Origin: Phialocephala subalpina
Lineage: Eukaryota > Ascomycota > Leotiomycetes > Helotiales > Mollisiaceae
NCBI GenBank assembly: GCA_900073065.1
Contig: FJOG01000001.1
Location: forward strand, 3,582,827 to 3,646,826
DNA: 64,000 nucleotides
Reading direction: 5' to 3'
Shown here piece by piece: positions 22,728 through 34,010 of this stretch. The position numbers and the translations under genes were made by a program. Each line of letters starts with the position of its first letter. Within the stretch, counting starts at the first letter, position 1. Below the pieces are notes generated by a model. The model did not search any database and had not been told where the DNA came from. It worked only from the letters and a program-made list of their open reading frames with translations.

Positions 22728-25376
22728 ATGGCTGCTGTCTCGACCTCACCGAAGATGCCGTTCACCAACGAGATGGATCTTCGCTCAACCACCGTCACAA
22801 CCTCACCTCTATTATCTCCTCGATTGAACAGTCCCGGGCCCCTCCCGTTGCCAGACTTTCAGTTCCCCACCAGAAACCCTATGTCTTCATCCGCCCCTTC
22901 GTCCTTCTCTAGAGCTACCGGCCGCAGGCCCGTCTCCGCTGTGGAAATTAGTCGACATACTGAAGGCGAGACCTTACCAGCGTTCAACTTCGGCTCCCAA
23001 GGCCCACCTTCCCCCAGAACCATACCACCAAGACCGAGTTCGATGCATCAGCGAAATGTGTCGGAATTCATTGGAGGAGATGGCAAGACTGGAAATGGAG
23101 AAATCTTGTCGACAAGTCCCACAAAGAGCGAGAGTGCGTTGCCACTGCCACAGGCCGCTTTAGGACCACCAGCAGGACGTCGAGGACATGCACATAGACG
23201 ATCGGCCGCCATATCAGTCTCGGACTTGAGCATGATTCTGAAGCCAGCTCCAGGAGCCACAAGAGGCAACAGTGCTCCTAATTCCCCTTCTGGAAATGCG
23301 GGATATCAAAACACACCTTTCCCTGCTTCTCTCGACTCGGCTGTCCAACCAACAGGTGTAGATGTAGATCCTATTGCTGACGCAGAACCGAGCAAAACCC
23401 CAAGGAATACTAGGGTTGGCTTCTCAGACGATGTGGAGTTTATTCCTCGCCCTCTGTCTATGGTTTCTAGCGACTCTTCTTCTACGGTTAGACCTGGCCA
23501 TTCGGTTTCGAACTCGATGTCCTCGATCATGTCGGGTGCCGCATCCCCTCCAGCCAAGGAAAAGCGAGGCGTCCCAACCAGCCAGAGAATCAACGATACC
23601 CGTCCCCGAACAGCAGACCCAACTTTGATCCTCAATGCAACATCTACAGAACCCTTCCCAAGGCGTCGAAGTTCCTTGCCGTTGCTTTCTGATGTCACTG
23701 CCGCCACTACATCCGCTCCTTCAACCCCTAGGTCTGCGAAAAAATGGTCCTTCTTTGGTCATGACACTACCTCTGGCGAGTCATCCCCTAAATCTAGGCC
23801 CACTAGCTCGTCGTCCTCGACAAAGGGATCGAAGAAGGCAGAAACAGCTCCCTCGTCGCCAGAGACTACCCAGGACATCCCTTTCCCAACCATCGAGCCG
23901 ACAATTTCGAGACGGTCTTCGATGTCAAGCAGGAAAACCGGAAAGAAGCAGAAGAGGGTGAAGTCATGGGCCGGCTCGATTCTATCCCGCAAGTCTCGAC
24001 AACGCAAGCAGAAGCTCTCTCGACGTTCCCCTACCCCACCCCACCGCTATACCTCGCCCATGGACGACATTCCAGCATTCGAGTTCAACCAAACCGATGA
24101 GATAGGACCAGCAAAGCCCGAGCTTCAGACTGACTTTACACACTGGAAGCCCCGCAAGGTCTCTACTCAAGAAGAGTCGATGAGCCCAATCATCGATCTG
24201 GATGCCGCTTTGGGACCATTCAACACACCATCGAGCTTTGGTGACGATTGGGATAGTTCACAGAAGGGAGCTAGGAGAAAGAAGGCAATGCATAGCGCTG
24301 CAGGTCTGGGAGGCTTCAGTGGACCGGGGATGCACTACCACCGACGTGCGGAGAGCGCTCCTGAATTCGAAAATCCTCGCTTCGGACTGCATCGCCTAGG
24401 CAGCAGCTCGACTATGGGCATGGAGGATGTTTTTGAGGAAGACGAAGAAGACGAGTGGGAGGACGCCAAAGGTTCGGATAGGGAACCCAGCATCAGGACT
24501 AGCGAGGTCCAAGATGAGGAGGAGATGGGTTTGGGAATTGGCATCAAGGTGGTTGACTCTGAGGGCATGGAATCTGACAAGTCGATTGATTTCGAAGTTC
24601 AGCACAGTATCAAGCATAAGGGTTCTATTTTGAGTGAAAGCAACAGTCGACAGATGGATTCGACCAAGTCTCTCCACTCGACTACATCCCTAGTCGATGA
24701 GCCGATCGAAGAAGAGGCAGGTAGCCCGGTTGAAATCCTGGACGACTCGATCCCTCCTAGACCAGACTCCAGAGCACCATCCTCAGACTCGACGGCTACC
24801 CCACCCTTCCGAGCAAACCCCGCAAAGGGATTGGCCCCTGTTGAGATCCAGTCCTTCAACTTGCAACCGCCTCCCCCGACTCCTGGCAGCCCTCGATCCA
24901 TCCCTTCGTCTTTCCCGTCTCCACGATCACCTTTCTCATACGATGCGCAGCGCATCTCAACCGCTCCGTCGTCAATTACTGATGAGAATGCCTTCGAGTC
25001 TCTACTCTTGGGCGAACCTGGTCCAGAAGTCAGAATGTCTGTTGATGATGTTCCGTCCCTGACAAGCAGCAACTCCACCATGACTAGGGAGAGTGGACAT
25101 CCTGGTTTTGGCAATCCTCAATTTCGTGAGGGTGCCCAATTCCGCGATGGTCAACGCTCTGCTTCACTTTCCTCGGCGGCCGTTTCTCGCAAGCGATCCA
25201 GCATGGCCAGTCTTTCACGTCTGATCAGCAGTTCCCATGGCGAACGAAGCAAGCTTTCAATTGAGAACCGTGCTCCGACCCCAGAGGGCGAAAGAAAGGA
25301 GAAGGTCAGCAAAGGGAAGCGCATCAGTCGTATGATGCAATTCTGGAAGCCGAAGAAGGAGGAGTCCTCTTCGTGA
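22728..25376 (+). CDS. Disordered proline/serine-rich protein, 882 aa
   Basis: A single exon with its ATG at 22728. The sequence is dominated by Ser, Pro, Arg and Thr with many SP and TP sites, as in proteins annotated in other ascomycetes as cell wall proline-rich protein, although there is no signal peptide or membrane segment. Recognisable conserved islands are RRGHAHRRSAAISVSDLS (about residues 151-168), a VGFSDDVEFIPRPLSM stretch (about 231-246), an acidic patch (EDEEDEWED, about 570) and a basic C-terminus ending MMQFWKPKKEESSS. Such islands in a disordered chain suggest a phosphorylated cytoplasmic scaffold or signalling adaptor; the wall assignment is doubtful. No catalytic domain is present. 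Confidence 0.8.
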   Translation: MAAVSTSPKMPFTNEMDLRSTTVTTSPLLSPRLNSPGPLPLPDFQFPTRNPMSSSAPSSFSRATGRRPVSAVEISRHTEGETLPAFNFGSQGPPSPRTIPPRPSSMHQRNVSEFIGGDGKTGNGEILSTSPTKSESALPLPQAALGPPAGRRGHAHRRSAAISVSDLSMILKPAPGATRGNSAPNSPSGNAGYQNTPFPASLDSAVQPTGVDVDPIADAEPSKTPRNTRVGFSDDVEFIPRPLSMVSSDSSSTVRPGHSVSNSMSSIMSGAASPPAKEKRGVPTSQRINDTRPRTADPTLILNATSTEPFPRRRSSLPLLSDVTAATTSAPSTPRSAKKWSFFGHDTTSGESSPKSRPTSSSSSTKGSKKAETAPSSPETTQDIPFPTIEPTISRRSSMSSRKTGKKQKRVKSWAGSILSRKSRQRKQKLSRRSPTPPHRYTSPMDDIPAFEFNQTDEIGPAKPELQTDFTHWKPRKVSTQEESMSPIIDLDAALGPFNTPSSFGDDWDSSQKGARRKKAMHSAAGLGGFSGPGMHYHRRAESAPEFENPRFGLHRLGSSSTMGMEDVFEEDEEDEWEDAKGSDREPSIRTSEVQDEEEMGLGIGIKVVDSEGMESDKSIDFEVQHSIKHKGSILSESNSRQMDSTKSLHSTTSLVDEPIEEEAGSPVEILDDSIPPRPDSRAPSSDSTATPPFRANPAKGLAPVEIQSFNLQPPPPTPGSPRSIPSSFPSPRSPFSYDAQRISTAPSSITDENAFESLLLGEPGPEVRMSVDDVPSLTSSNSTMTRESGHPGFGNPQFREGAQFRDGQRSASLSSAAVSRKRSSMASLSRLISSSHGERSKLSIENRAPTPEGERKEKVSKGKRISRMMQFWKPKKEESSS

Positions 25377-26498
25377 TCTACAACCTGTTAAGAGTACTGT
25401 ACCCACAACCTCACCTTTCTCCACTCTCAACACACCTCATAACTCTTGCTCCCGCTCTCGATATCGAACAACAACCTCCTAACGACGTTCAATATCATGT
25501 TGATGTATGGATGATGAACAAATGGATTTCAATGTGCATATTTGCTTTTCTCGGACCCCTTGATATTTCAAGTTGGCATCCGATTTTTTCTTACTTGTCT
25601 ACTGCTGCTGCTGCATTGAGCGGATCTCTCTAGCATTGGCATTGGCATTTGACAACTTGGCGATGATGCATTTCTTGAGCTTAAGCATTCGAATCGGTTC
25701 CCGCTTGGTTTTACACACTACACAGCCTCCGAAATTGGAAAGATGGTTGCTTCTGCTTCTAGACTGCATCTGGTGGATTAATACCGACGTAATGGTATTT
25801 TGCGAACTTTTAATGATTAGTATGGATGGATGGATTGAGTGGCATGATGGATGGCTGGATGGGACGGATGGGAAGACAGATCAAGATGAACATTAGCGGC
25901 TGTGTTTGTGCTTGCGGTTTTTTGCCTCAATGGCTGGCATATTTGTCCCGACCCTGCATCGCGATCGAGGAAGGGCAAATCTTCGTTTCGTATCGGATAT
26001 CTGACCTGGAACTGCATGGATGAAGATGAAAGATGATTGATAGGGAATGGGGGCATGTATCTGATCTTATCTGGTGTCTTTTCCGCCTCGACTGACATTG
26101 ATCGGGATGGAGTTCTGGCGCTGATGATGGGATGGAGAATGTATGCTGAAGCTGAGAACACTGAGACGCTCGCACTACATATCTGTGCTGATGCGAATAT
26201 AATGAATATTACATACCACAACTTCATATCTTTGCTTCGAAGTGGCCTTTTCCGTGATCCTGTTCCATGTTTGAGATTTCGAATAGAGCGAGTGCTCCCT
26301 CTCCATGGCTTCAGGTCATGATGAAGAACCGAGAATAGACAGTAGATGTTTAATATTCTATTGAATACACTCACACATAAACAGCCCCAAAATCTCACTT
26401 CTATTTACGCACCTCAAGATCGCCAAGCTGAGCAAGAACATAACAGTGATGGGTCTGTCCAGCGACGGAGAAGAATTCTTCTCGCAATCCCGTAATCA
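25377..26498. other. Convergent intergenic region
   Basis: 3' flanks of two convergent genes. A short run of ATGGATGG-type repeats occurs at 25825-25870. Open frames on both strands here look like chance. No RNA gene or repeat family recognised. Confidence 0.5.
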
Positions 26499-29400
26499 TC
26501 ATTCCTTCGCAGCCCTCCTTTGCCTAAGTGTTTTTAAAAAACTTGAGAGCCTACTCTTCCTCTTTGTTGCCAATTCAAGCGCTTTCAACACTTTCAAAAT
26601 ATCGTCCCATCCATCAGTCCATGTATCAGGATCCTCAACTCCTTTTCCCCCATCAAGTGGTCTACTTTGGTTCCATACTCGACTGGTTTGACTCCCCAAG
26701 GTGCGAATAAGCTCATCCCGAGTATGTGGGGTATCTCTCCGTAAGATTCGAAGAAGTCTCTCTGGATCATCCAGTATATGACTCCTCAGAATTCGATCAA
26801 GATTTTCCCGATGATCCCGCAACCATGGATCCTCTAGCAAAGCTAGATCGATTATCTTCCGGCCCTCAAGTAATTGGTTTTTTAAAACCCGAAAGAGCTT
26901 TTCCCTTTGCTCATTGTCTAGAATGACTGTGGCAACAAAACCATTCGCCTTCTGTACCACCAATCGCCACAACTCACGAGACTCTGTGTACGTTGCCTCA
27001 ATTAACACAATAGCTCGCGCCGTCTCCAGAACCTTGTCAACATCCATGTACAATGATATATTTTCTCCCATCTCATTGAGCAGAAGGTCAAATCTCCAGT
27101 GTTTGAATTTATTTTTCAGCGCCGTAGCCAGTTCAGGGTCGAGCTTGAAAATGCCTTTGGCGGTTTGGGTGTCGATGAGCTCCTCGAGAGTTATTTCTCT
27201 GGTGATACGTTGTTGTTTTAGCTCAGAAGGGGATTGCTCAGAGGCCTCGGCGTCGATGGCCTCAATGACTTTTCTGGGCACTGAGAATAACGATGAAGAC
27301 TCCTTATCCGGCCAAGCTAAACGTGACATTGAATTAGGGAGGGGAGCACTCCTTGCAGGACCTCCGCAGCGAACCCGGTAAGTCGTTGACCGGTTCATCT
27401 GAAACTGATCTCGCGTGGAAAGCGCATACATCCTGTCAGACTCTGGTGTTTTGGTCGAGGCTAACGTACTACGGCTTTGTATTTCTAGATCTGGCGGAGA
27501 CATCGCGGGGCTCATCTCATCGCCCATCTCATCGCCCATCCCGAATGCAACACTACGACGAGGACGATTACTGTATGATAAATCCCGAGACAAACCATCA
27601 GAAAACCACTTATTCGGGGCACTGAGCCTCGTTCTCGTCAACTCTGAAAGGTCAGTCTTCTCAGCCTGATACAAGCATGCTGATTTCTCCAAAGAGTTGC
27701 TAATGTCCACCACCACAAAACTGGCCCATTTGCTCAATAGAGACCACTCGGTGCAAATCTTTTCGCCTTCAGCCCTAGCAAGGTCTTCAACTTCTGCATT
27801 GATATTTCCTTTATCGCTTTGGCTGATGGCATGCAGCCAGCTTTGACCACTCTCCAGGTCATTCAAAGCTGCCTTAGCCGCCAGTAGGTGCACATAAGTG
27901 CGTTGGTAGTCGAGCCTCTCGATGGGGAGCTCTGCGGTAACTCTTTCTCCAGATGTTGCGGTTGCTTTGACTTTGACGGATTTTGCCTCGAGTTCCTTGG
28001 AGAGGAGAAAGTAAACAGAGGATCTGGAGAACGCATGGAAGTCTGGGATACGATGCGGAGCTTGGATGCAAACTCGTTCTTCCCCATTGGCAGTACTAGG
28101 GACACCGCCCAAACTGATCTCAACCTTCCATGTGGAAGGCGTCAACGCAGCTTCCAACATCCGGATGACCCTTCCCTTCCATTCACCTGCTGAGTCTACC
28201 GAGACAACTTCGGCCAGTCCGCCGCCGTCTCGGCCAATACCTTCAACAAGGTGGTGCGAAACGGCGTCGCCTATCCCGAGAGCAAAGAATCGTATTTTCC
28301 CTTCTCTTCCCGCAGACCTGGTGTCTCTGATAAATTCAAAAGTATTGGCTGAATTCCAAACTTCCCCATCCGTCAAAATAATGATCTGGGTATTGAAAGC
28401 TGGGTTGCTTTTCTGGACGACATTCCGCAAGCCCGAAAGAAGCTCTGTGCCACCCATATTGGCATCGAAGTTGGTTGTGATATATGACATTGCTTCGTCG
28501 AGATTTTCCTGGCTGTATGCCCGGGATTCAGGCCACATGAGGATATAGTCGGTTCCAAATGAGCATATGTTGAAAGAACAGTTGTTTGGAAGACTCTTCA
28601 AGAAAAATCCCATCGCTGTCCTCAATGCTTGAATCTTGTCCTGCATTGATCCTGATCGATCGGCAAGAAAGATGATTTCGCTCGGCGATTTTGGCGAAAC
28701 TACGTCGGGAGTGTACATGTCCCGGAGGTTGATAGAAACCATTAGAGCTGAGTGATTTGGGAGCTTTGGATGTGGTTCCTGGGTAGCACGGGAAGCCAGT
28801 AATGTTCCGCCACGGGATTGGATGAGGAGGACGAAATCTTTCCCAAGACAGGCACTTCGGTCAGAGAGTGTTGCTCTGGCCCTTTTAGGATCATAGTCCA
28901 AAGATTCCTGCTTTTTGGCTAGATCTCTGATGTTTCTTGTCGTTGTAGGGCCGTGAGAACCCATCTCTATTGTCACTGGATGTGTCCGGCTCTCAATCGT
29001 GTTGATCGCAACTGGTGATGAAACTTGGATTTGGATCTGAAGTCCGTTTTCTGGAGGAACAGCTAGAGGCTTAGAGGCAGTTGAAGTCGAGAAAGAGCTC
29101 GGGGACGCTCCATATCGTGGCGCAACGGACGTGGGAATCGTGAGAAGGATGCCATCTCCACTAAGGTCGGCTTTTAGTTCCGTAATATAGCAGATCTCAA
29201 TATTGACAGTGGATTGCGCTGGGATGTTCCCAACGCTAGTTTCGAAGATCTCAGGTGTGTGCTCTTCAAGGAGAGCAGCAACACGTTGACGAGCAACAGC
29301 CGCCGTAAACTTGGCTTTTGCCTGTGATTTAGGCTTGACAACTCCTTTTAAGATTTTTTCGGAACCAATGGAACAGGTAAAGGACGTGACTGTCGACTTG

Positions 29401-29729
29401 TCGTAAAGTGGGAAGCAGTACGTTACTTCTTTGATAGGAAAGGTCGCTCGATTGGTGAAGGTTTGCGTCAACTTCGTCCAAGCAAAGGTGCCCATAGCCT
29501 CGACCTCCACCGATACTTCTAGCAGTGGCAAATATAACTCATTCCCTTCCTTAGTTTGGCGGTATTCTGGAACGACAAATTCGTCGTATTTCACCTCATG
29601 ATGGGCGACTTCCCTGCTCCGTATCGTCGGTGGTTGCAAGAGCGGTTCAGCCTGCTCGGCTCGGAAAAATAGTCCAGAAGCCAGCCGATTGACGTTGGGG
29701 GTTTCGAGACGAGTGTAATAAGAAGACAT
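26499..29729 (-). CDS. VIT and von Willebrand factor A domain protein, 1076 aa
   Basis: A single exon starting at 29729. Residues about 60-190 form a VIT (vault/inter-alpha-trypsin) domain with the typical FTNRATFPIKEVTYCFPL and AAVARQRVAALLEEHTPEIFETSVGNIPA segments. A VWA domain spans about 350-530 and has a complete metal-ion-dependent adhesion site start, D357-R-S-G-S361, with downstream TDGEVW. The C-terminal third is helical, with a segment EITLEELIDTQTAKGIF... seen in fungal VIT-VWA proteins. No signal peptide or membrane segment, so probably cytosolic. VWA domains mediate protein-protein contacts; the partner is unknown. Its promoter is shared with the STAND-type gene starting 291 bp away on the other strand. 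Confidence 0.9.
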   Translation of the reverse strand: MSSYYTRLETPNVNRLASGLFFRAEQAEPLLQPPTIRSREVAHHEVKYDEFVVPEYRQTKEGNELYLPLLEVSVEVEAMGTFAWTKLTQTFTNRATFPIKEVTYCFPLYDKSTVTSFTCSIGSEKILKGVVKPKSQAKAKFTAAVARQRVAALLEEHTPEIFETSVGNIPAQSTVNIEICYITELKADLSGDGILLTIPTSVAPRYGASPSSFSTSTASKPLAVPPENGLQIQIQVSSPVAINTIESRTHPVTIEMGSHGPTTTRNIRDLAKKQESLDYDPKRARATLSDRSACLGKDFVLLIQSRGGTLLASRATQEPHPKLPNHSALMVSINLRDMYTPDVVSPKSPSEIIFLADRSGSMQDKIQALRTAMGFFLKSLPNNCSFNICSFGTDYILMWPESRAYSQENLDEAMSYITTNFDANMGGTELLSGLRNVVQKSNPAFNTQIIILTDGEVWNSANTFEFIRDTRSAGREGKIRFFALGIGDAVSHHLVEGIGRDGGGLAEVVSVDSAGEWKGRVIRMLEAALTPSTWKVEISLGGVPSTANGEERVCIQAPHRIPDFHAFSRSSVYFLLSKELEAKSVKVKATATSGERVTAELPIERLDYQRTYVHLLAAKAALNDLESGQSWLHAISQSDKGNINAEVEDLARAEGEKICTEWSLLSKWASFVVVDISNSLEKSACLYQAEKTDLSELTRTRLSAPNKWFSDGLSRDLSYSNRPRRSVAFGMGDEMGDEMSPAMSPPDLEIQSRSTLASTKTPESDRMYALSTRDQFQMNRSTTYRVRCGGPARSAPLPNSMSRLAWPDKESSSLFSVPRKVIEAIDAEASEQSPSELKQQRITREITLEELIDTQTAKGIFKLDPELATALKNKFKHWRFDLLLNEMGENISLYMDVDKVLETARAIVLIEATYTESRELWRLVVQKANGFVATVILDNEQREKLFRVLKNQLLEGRKIIDLALLEDPWLRDHRENLDRILRSHILDDPERLLRILRRDTPHTRDELIRTLGSQTSRVWNQSRPLDGGKGVEDPDTWTDGWDDILKVLKALELATKRKSRLSSFLKTLRQRRAAKE

Positions 29730-30020
29730 CTTGGCTGAAGTAGTTTAAAAGGAAAATGGACGACTGGAAGGGGAACTTTGAGTATGGCAGCCTCGAGCCT
29801 TCTCATGGAAAAATTTTTGAATGAAAAAGGAAGTCAAGATCGTGGACGCCCGTGGGAACGCCTAATGCACGAGTATTTCAATGCAGACGACATGGTTGGG
29901 CGTCTCGATGCTAGCCTCTGCTTCAGCCCCCGCTTCACCTAACGCCCGACTTCATCGGGCGGCAGCCTCATGAAGAAATCTCAACGTTTGAGCAACGTTG
30001 GACCAGAAAAGCCCATCAAC
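29730..30020. promoter_or_regulatory. Shared divergent promoter region (291 bp)
   Basis: Separates the start of the VIT-VWA gene (minus, 29729) from the start of the STAND N-terminal-domain gene (plus, 30021). No TATA box is clear. An in-frame ATG at 29970 would add 17 residues to the plus-strand gene, but the family begins at MSFG, so 30021 is preferred. Confidence 0.5.
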
Positions 30021-32445
30021 ATGTCTTTCGGCATATCTATTGGGGATATTCTCATGCTGTCTGGCCTGGCCTACAGTATCGGGAAAACACTCACGACAGG
30101 TCGTAAGTCGGCACCTGAAGAGTTCCAAGAGGTGCAAAACCAGCTGTTCGCCATCAGCAATGCGCTGAGGCTCCTGTCGGCTACATTGAATAAAGAAGGC
30201 CCCACAGAGGTGGAAAGGGCTATAGGACTAGAGGAGGACGAGATCTTGGGTCGGATGATAGAGAACTGTCGGTCGACGCTGCAGTATTTGGACAAAGTTA
30301 TCAAAAGCTATCCAGAGCTGCAATCGGACTCGAAGAATGAGCATTCTGACGAGAATACTCGTAAGGGGTGGCGGAGGGAGTTGAAAGAAAATATCAAGAA
30401 GATCAAGTGGACTGCAGAAGGCGCTGATTTGGATAAGTTGAGGCATAACCTTGCGACTCACGTGAATGCGCTTAACTTGGCGATTGCTGCACGAAGCTGG
30501 TAGGCTCAACCGACTTTGGGTCGCTGTGCTCATGCTGATCTTGATACAGTATCCAAACCGATAGAGTGAAGGCTCAAGTTGACCTTGTTCACGGAATGCT
30601 GGGGGATATCCATGAATGGTATCTGAGTAATCTCAAGGATGCACCGACAAGGCCCGACAGGTCTAGACGAGAGGATTCTGGAATTACTAGATACAAAGCT
30701 AGTCCAGAACAGCCGCAAGAGCAGCCTGAGTTAACATTTTCCGTCGTTCTCGACCTTTCGAACGATTCGTTGTGTCCTAAAGCGGGTTTCAACCCTGAAT
30801 GGCTACGAACTCAAGGCACGCGCGTCTTCTATTGTCTTTGTGGCAACCATGATGACCTTGACTATACCTGTAAGATTCACATACACAGTTTGGGGCTCAA
30901 AGTGTGCAAAGGAGAACTGACACTAATAGTGCTACCCGTGAGTCTGCTCGTTAGACTCACGACAACTCGACCCAGTTGGAAAATCTATGCATTTTCAAGA
31001 GCGTATAACTCCGTTGTATCTTTGCTTCTTTCAAACATACCATCCACATGTACGTCCAAGTTGTCAAGACCCTCAAAGTAATATTATGTATTGATGATCT
31101 TCAAGACCTTGCAGAATTTGAGAGAGAGGTGGTCAAGCTCGCTTTGCTACAGGGCCTCAGGTCATCATCGACGGCTGGAGCCAATTCCATGCTCATGTAT
31201 ACATCTGTACAAGAAGATGGCCGCGGATCTCTCTCGGTGCTGAATACACAGGGGTAAGTGTCTTGAGTGGCCCTCTAGCACGATACTCACACTTTTGTTC
31301 TCAAGTGATACTGCTGGCTTCCGACAAGGCATTCGAAGCGTAACAGTAACATCAAATGGGTTCCAATACATTGCAGAAGCCATTGATAGTGTCCAGATGT
31401 TGTATTACATGACGATCTTGTTTCCCGACCCCAATGAAGCTACCGAACAGGAAAATCCAGGACTTCTGCCATGTCGTGATGCAGAGGTTGTACTTCATAC
31501 AAAAACCACAATTCATGGTAGCCATGGCGCTGATATTACTCAGCTTGTTGTGCAATGTAACCACTCATAAATACCCTGTTGAAGTGGCCTTTGGCTGACA
31601 TACCCAATAGTCGATCATCTGACAGTGGTTGATGAAGTTGGAAACACTCCAGGTGTCGTATTGAGAGGTGTGAAGGGAAAGGCATCTCTCGAGAATGACG
31701 AGCAACAAGATATACACCAAGCTGATATTGAATTGTCGTTCACCTCTCGCGAAGCAGCAGATTCGTGTAGGATCTCAGTCAAATTTTTGCAACGACACCT
31801 CTTCCTCTCTTATTTACAATCTCAGCGTCTCGGGGAGATCGTACAGTTTCGGAGGTTAGAACCTTTTCTGGAAATAAGCTTATGCTAATAAGAAAAGGAA
31901 TATCGGGGATGTGATGATTCGGGATATGCAACTTATCGATGCGCAAGCTACTATTGTCCAGGACCCGACTACCAATGAGCAGAGGATGATAGTCAACAGT
32001 AAATGCGGTTCTAAATTTGTCACTATGATCCGTAAGTATCCTGTCCAGTGGACTTTAGGTATAATGTTTTCCTAGAAGCTCACCAACTGTAGTACCGGCA
32101 GCTTCACCGGGTCCATTATTGATGGATAGGTCTCGGAATCCTCCTAACCTCCCCGCATTTTTCATTGATATCAGCGCAGAAAGGACAAGGATTGTTGAGC
32201 AGTCATCTGGAATTAGTTCGACTTTTGCGCTGGATCGCGCAGAAGATACCAATAGATCTTTGTGTGATGTGTAATTTGCAGAAGCCTCAATTCCCTGCAT
32301 TGAAAGGCTAGTTTCTGCTGCAAAAGGGAACTTGCCGTCCTTTGGGCTAGTTAGTTCAGTTTACAGTAGAGAACCGCTTAGATTCCGAAAGAATGGCAAT
32401 ATGTACTGTACATACTGTATCCGCTCAGCAGTTTGCGAAGACTAA
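30021..32445 (+). pseudogene. STAND-type N-terminal domain gene, probably truncated by an in-frame stop
   Basis: The first exon (30021-30499) begins MSFGISIGDILMLSGLAYSIG and continues with a helical segment, a form known as the fungal N-terminal domain of STAND proteins. Further exons that splice in phase: 30550-30869, about 30930-31252 (joint uncertain), 31306-31556, 31611-31854, 31898-32031, 32093-32274. Around 30930-31050 the frame cannot be carried cleanly into MYVQVVKTLKV at 31048, so a frameshift or missed intron exists there. The TAA at 32272-32274 is followed by 56 more open codons in the same frame (FAEASIPCIERL and on) to a TAA at 32443-32445, so it may be a CAA changed to TAA. Role by analogy: immune-type or allorecognition signalling. 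No nucleotide-binding domain is seen here. Confidence 0.6.
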
Positions 32446-32715
32446 GAGTCAACTGAGTAAGCGGTTCTCTTCCGGATTATTGCTGCCACTATCGTCATGG
32501 GCCTTTGCACAACTCTGTACCACTCTCTCAAAGATACCAGGTCGAGGGAAGCCCAACATGGTTCCCAACTCACCGTACAGCAAGCGCCATATAAATTAAC
32601 TCATTCAAGATATGTATGTGAAGCATGTCTCTTTCCGCAAAATCTAAAATACTAACAACAGCAATCGTCATAATTAGGAATAGCTGTGTTTCCACCACTT
32701 CCAATGGCAAATTCG
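32446..32715. other. Gap between the two STAND-type genes
   Basis: No gene supported. The frame of the following NACHT gene can be followed back to about 32690 (FQWQIRVPETIFYQ), where a TAG at about 32685 closes it. The true start of that gene is not identified: it may lie in this gap behind an intron or may have been lost. Confidence 0.4.
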
Positions 32716-34010
32716 GGTCCCTGAGACTATCTTTTATCAGACTTTAGAGCGATTTAAGATTGGTCTCAATGACCACGAGAAGGAAGACTTTGGGCTCACT
32801 ACATTGGATGAAGTTAACGATATCATATGTGAAATACAGGATGAGCACGCATCGGAGCGTAAGATGCAGAATATGACGCGGATCCAAACGTTCTTGGAAG
32901 GCATGGAACAGTATGGTAATGTGATTGAGGTGTTCTTGAACGCGTCAGTTTTTGTTGCTTTTGTATGGGTAGGTCACTATATCACCTTCCTCAAATAATT
33001 GTTGGTCAGCAACTCACGAATCATTTTGCAGGGCCAGTGAAGTTCCTGTTGCAGGTAAGGCTCATGAGAATGTTTTCATTAAAGCTAGGCCTCTAACCTC
33101 CAACAGGTCGCAAAAACCTGTACTGACTCCTTGGACTCACTGCTGAACACATACGAACAAATTTGCGAAACTATACCGCAGTTGCTTCAGTATGACAAGC
33201 TTTTCAAGCAGAATCCAGCAATGCAGCGGGTTCTGGGGCTCATATATAAAGATATTCTTGAATTTCACCGTCGAGCCTTGGTTGTTTTCAAACGCAGATG
33301 TGAGCAGAAATCGCAAGCCTTCGACTACTGTTGCTGATATTACCGACAGCCTGGAGACGACATTTTAGTGCCACTTGGAAGGACTTTAATACTCATTTCG
33401 GGCGTCTCCTCGACAATCTTCGCCGTCATAAGAGGGACATTGAAAGCCAGGCCTCTTTGGTTGAGATTGAACGCAATCAATCCTTGAGGGAGGATCAAGA
33501 GAAGCAATTCCTTGCTGCCGAGAGCAAGGAAAGAGAGAGACAAGAGAGTCGTCATCGAGAAAATTTCACCTGCCAATTTTGACCTCGATCAAGAGGTCAT
33601 CTCCGAGAATTGGAGCAAAGAACCAGATTTTGGTCGCTGGTTGCTCAACCATGAAAAGGTGAAAGCCTGGTTTGACTCGGGGAATGCGGATGCTGGAGTA
33701 CTGTGGCTGAAGGGCATCCCAGGCGCTGGTCAGATTGCCTTTTATTTTTCTTCAAATTGTCTTAGCAGGTTAATGATGAACACAGGTAAATCGGTACTTG
33801 CCTCCCGACTGATCGCAGAAGCCAGAGATCTCAAATCTCCCATTTTCTTCTATTGCAAGCACGAAGATAGGAGCAGAAGTTCATTAGCGGCAGCTCTAAA
33901 AGGATTTCTAGCTCAATTGATCCGCCTCAATTCAGAAGTCATCTCTCACATTTACGAAGAATGTTTTAGGAGTAGCGAGCTCACCCTTGAGACCCTAGAT
34001 TTCCTTTAAA
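32690..34010 (+). pseudogene. NACHT (NLR-like) gene, 5' half: N-terminal domain and P-loop
   Basis: Exons end at 32968, then 33032-33054, 33107-33299, 33350-33728 and 33786-34010. The N-terminal region (LTTLDEVNDIICEIQDEHASER, LEGMEQYGNVIEVFLNAS, GPVKFLLQ, YKDILEFHRRAL) matches a common fungal STAND N-terminal domain. The P-loop GIPGAGKSVLASRLI appears only after removing a 57-nt intron (33729-33785). Then FFYCKHEDRSR and LKGFLAQLIR follow. Damage: a frame change at the GA-rich run near 33520-33540, an unsatisfied phase at the 32968/33032 junction, and loss of everything after TLDFL at 34009, where a transposon begins. The reading resumes at 43629 with KRLVECALERSQPVWIIID. Such proteins act in fungal allorecognition and innate immunity. 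Broken gene is certain; function is by family. Confidence 0.85.
34001..34010 (+). repeat. Left target-site duplication (10 bp)
   Basis: TTCCTTTAAA here and TTCCTCAAAA at 43629-43638 match at 8 of 10 positions and lie directly against the terminal inverted repeats. The right copy keeps the NACHT reading frame (Phe-Leu-Lys); the left copy runs into TAA. Confidence 0.7.
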
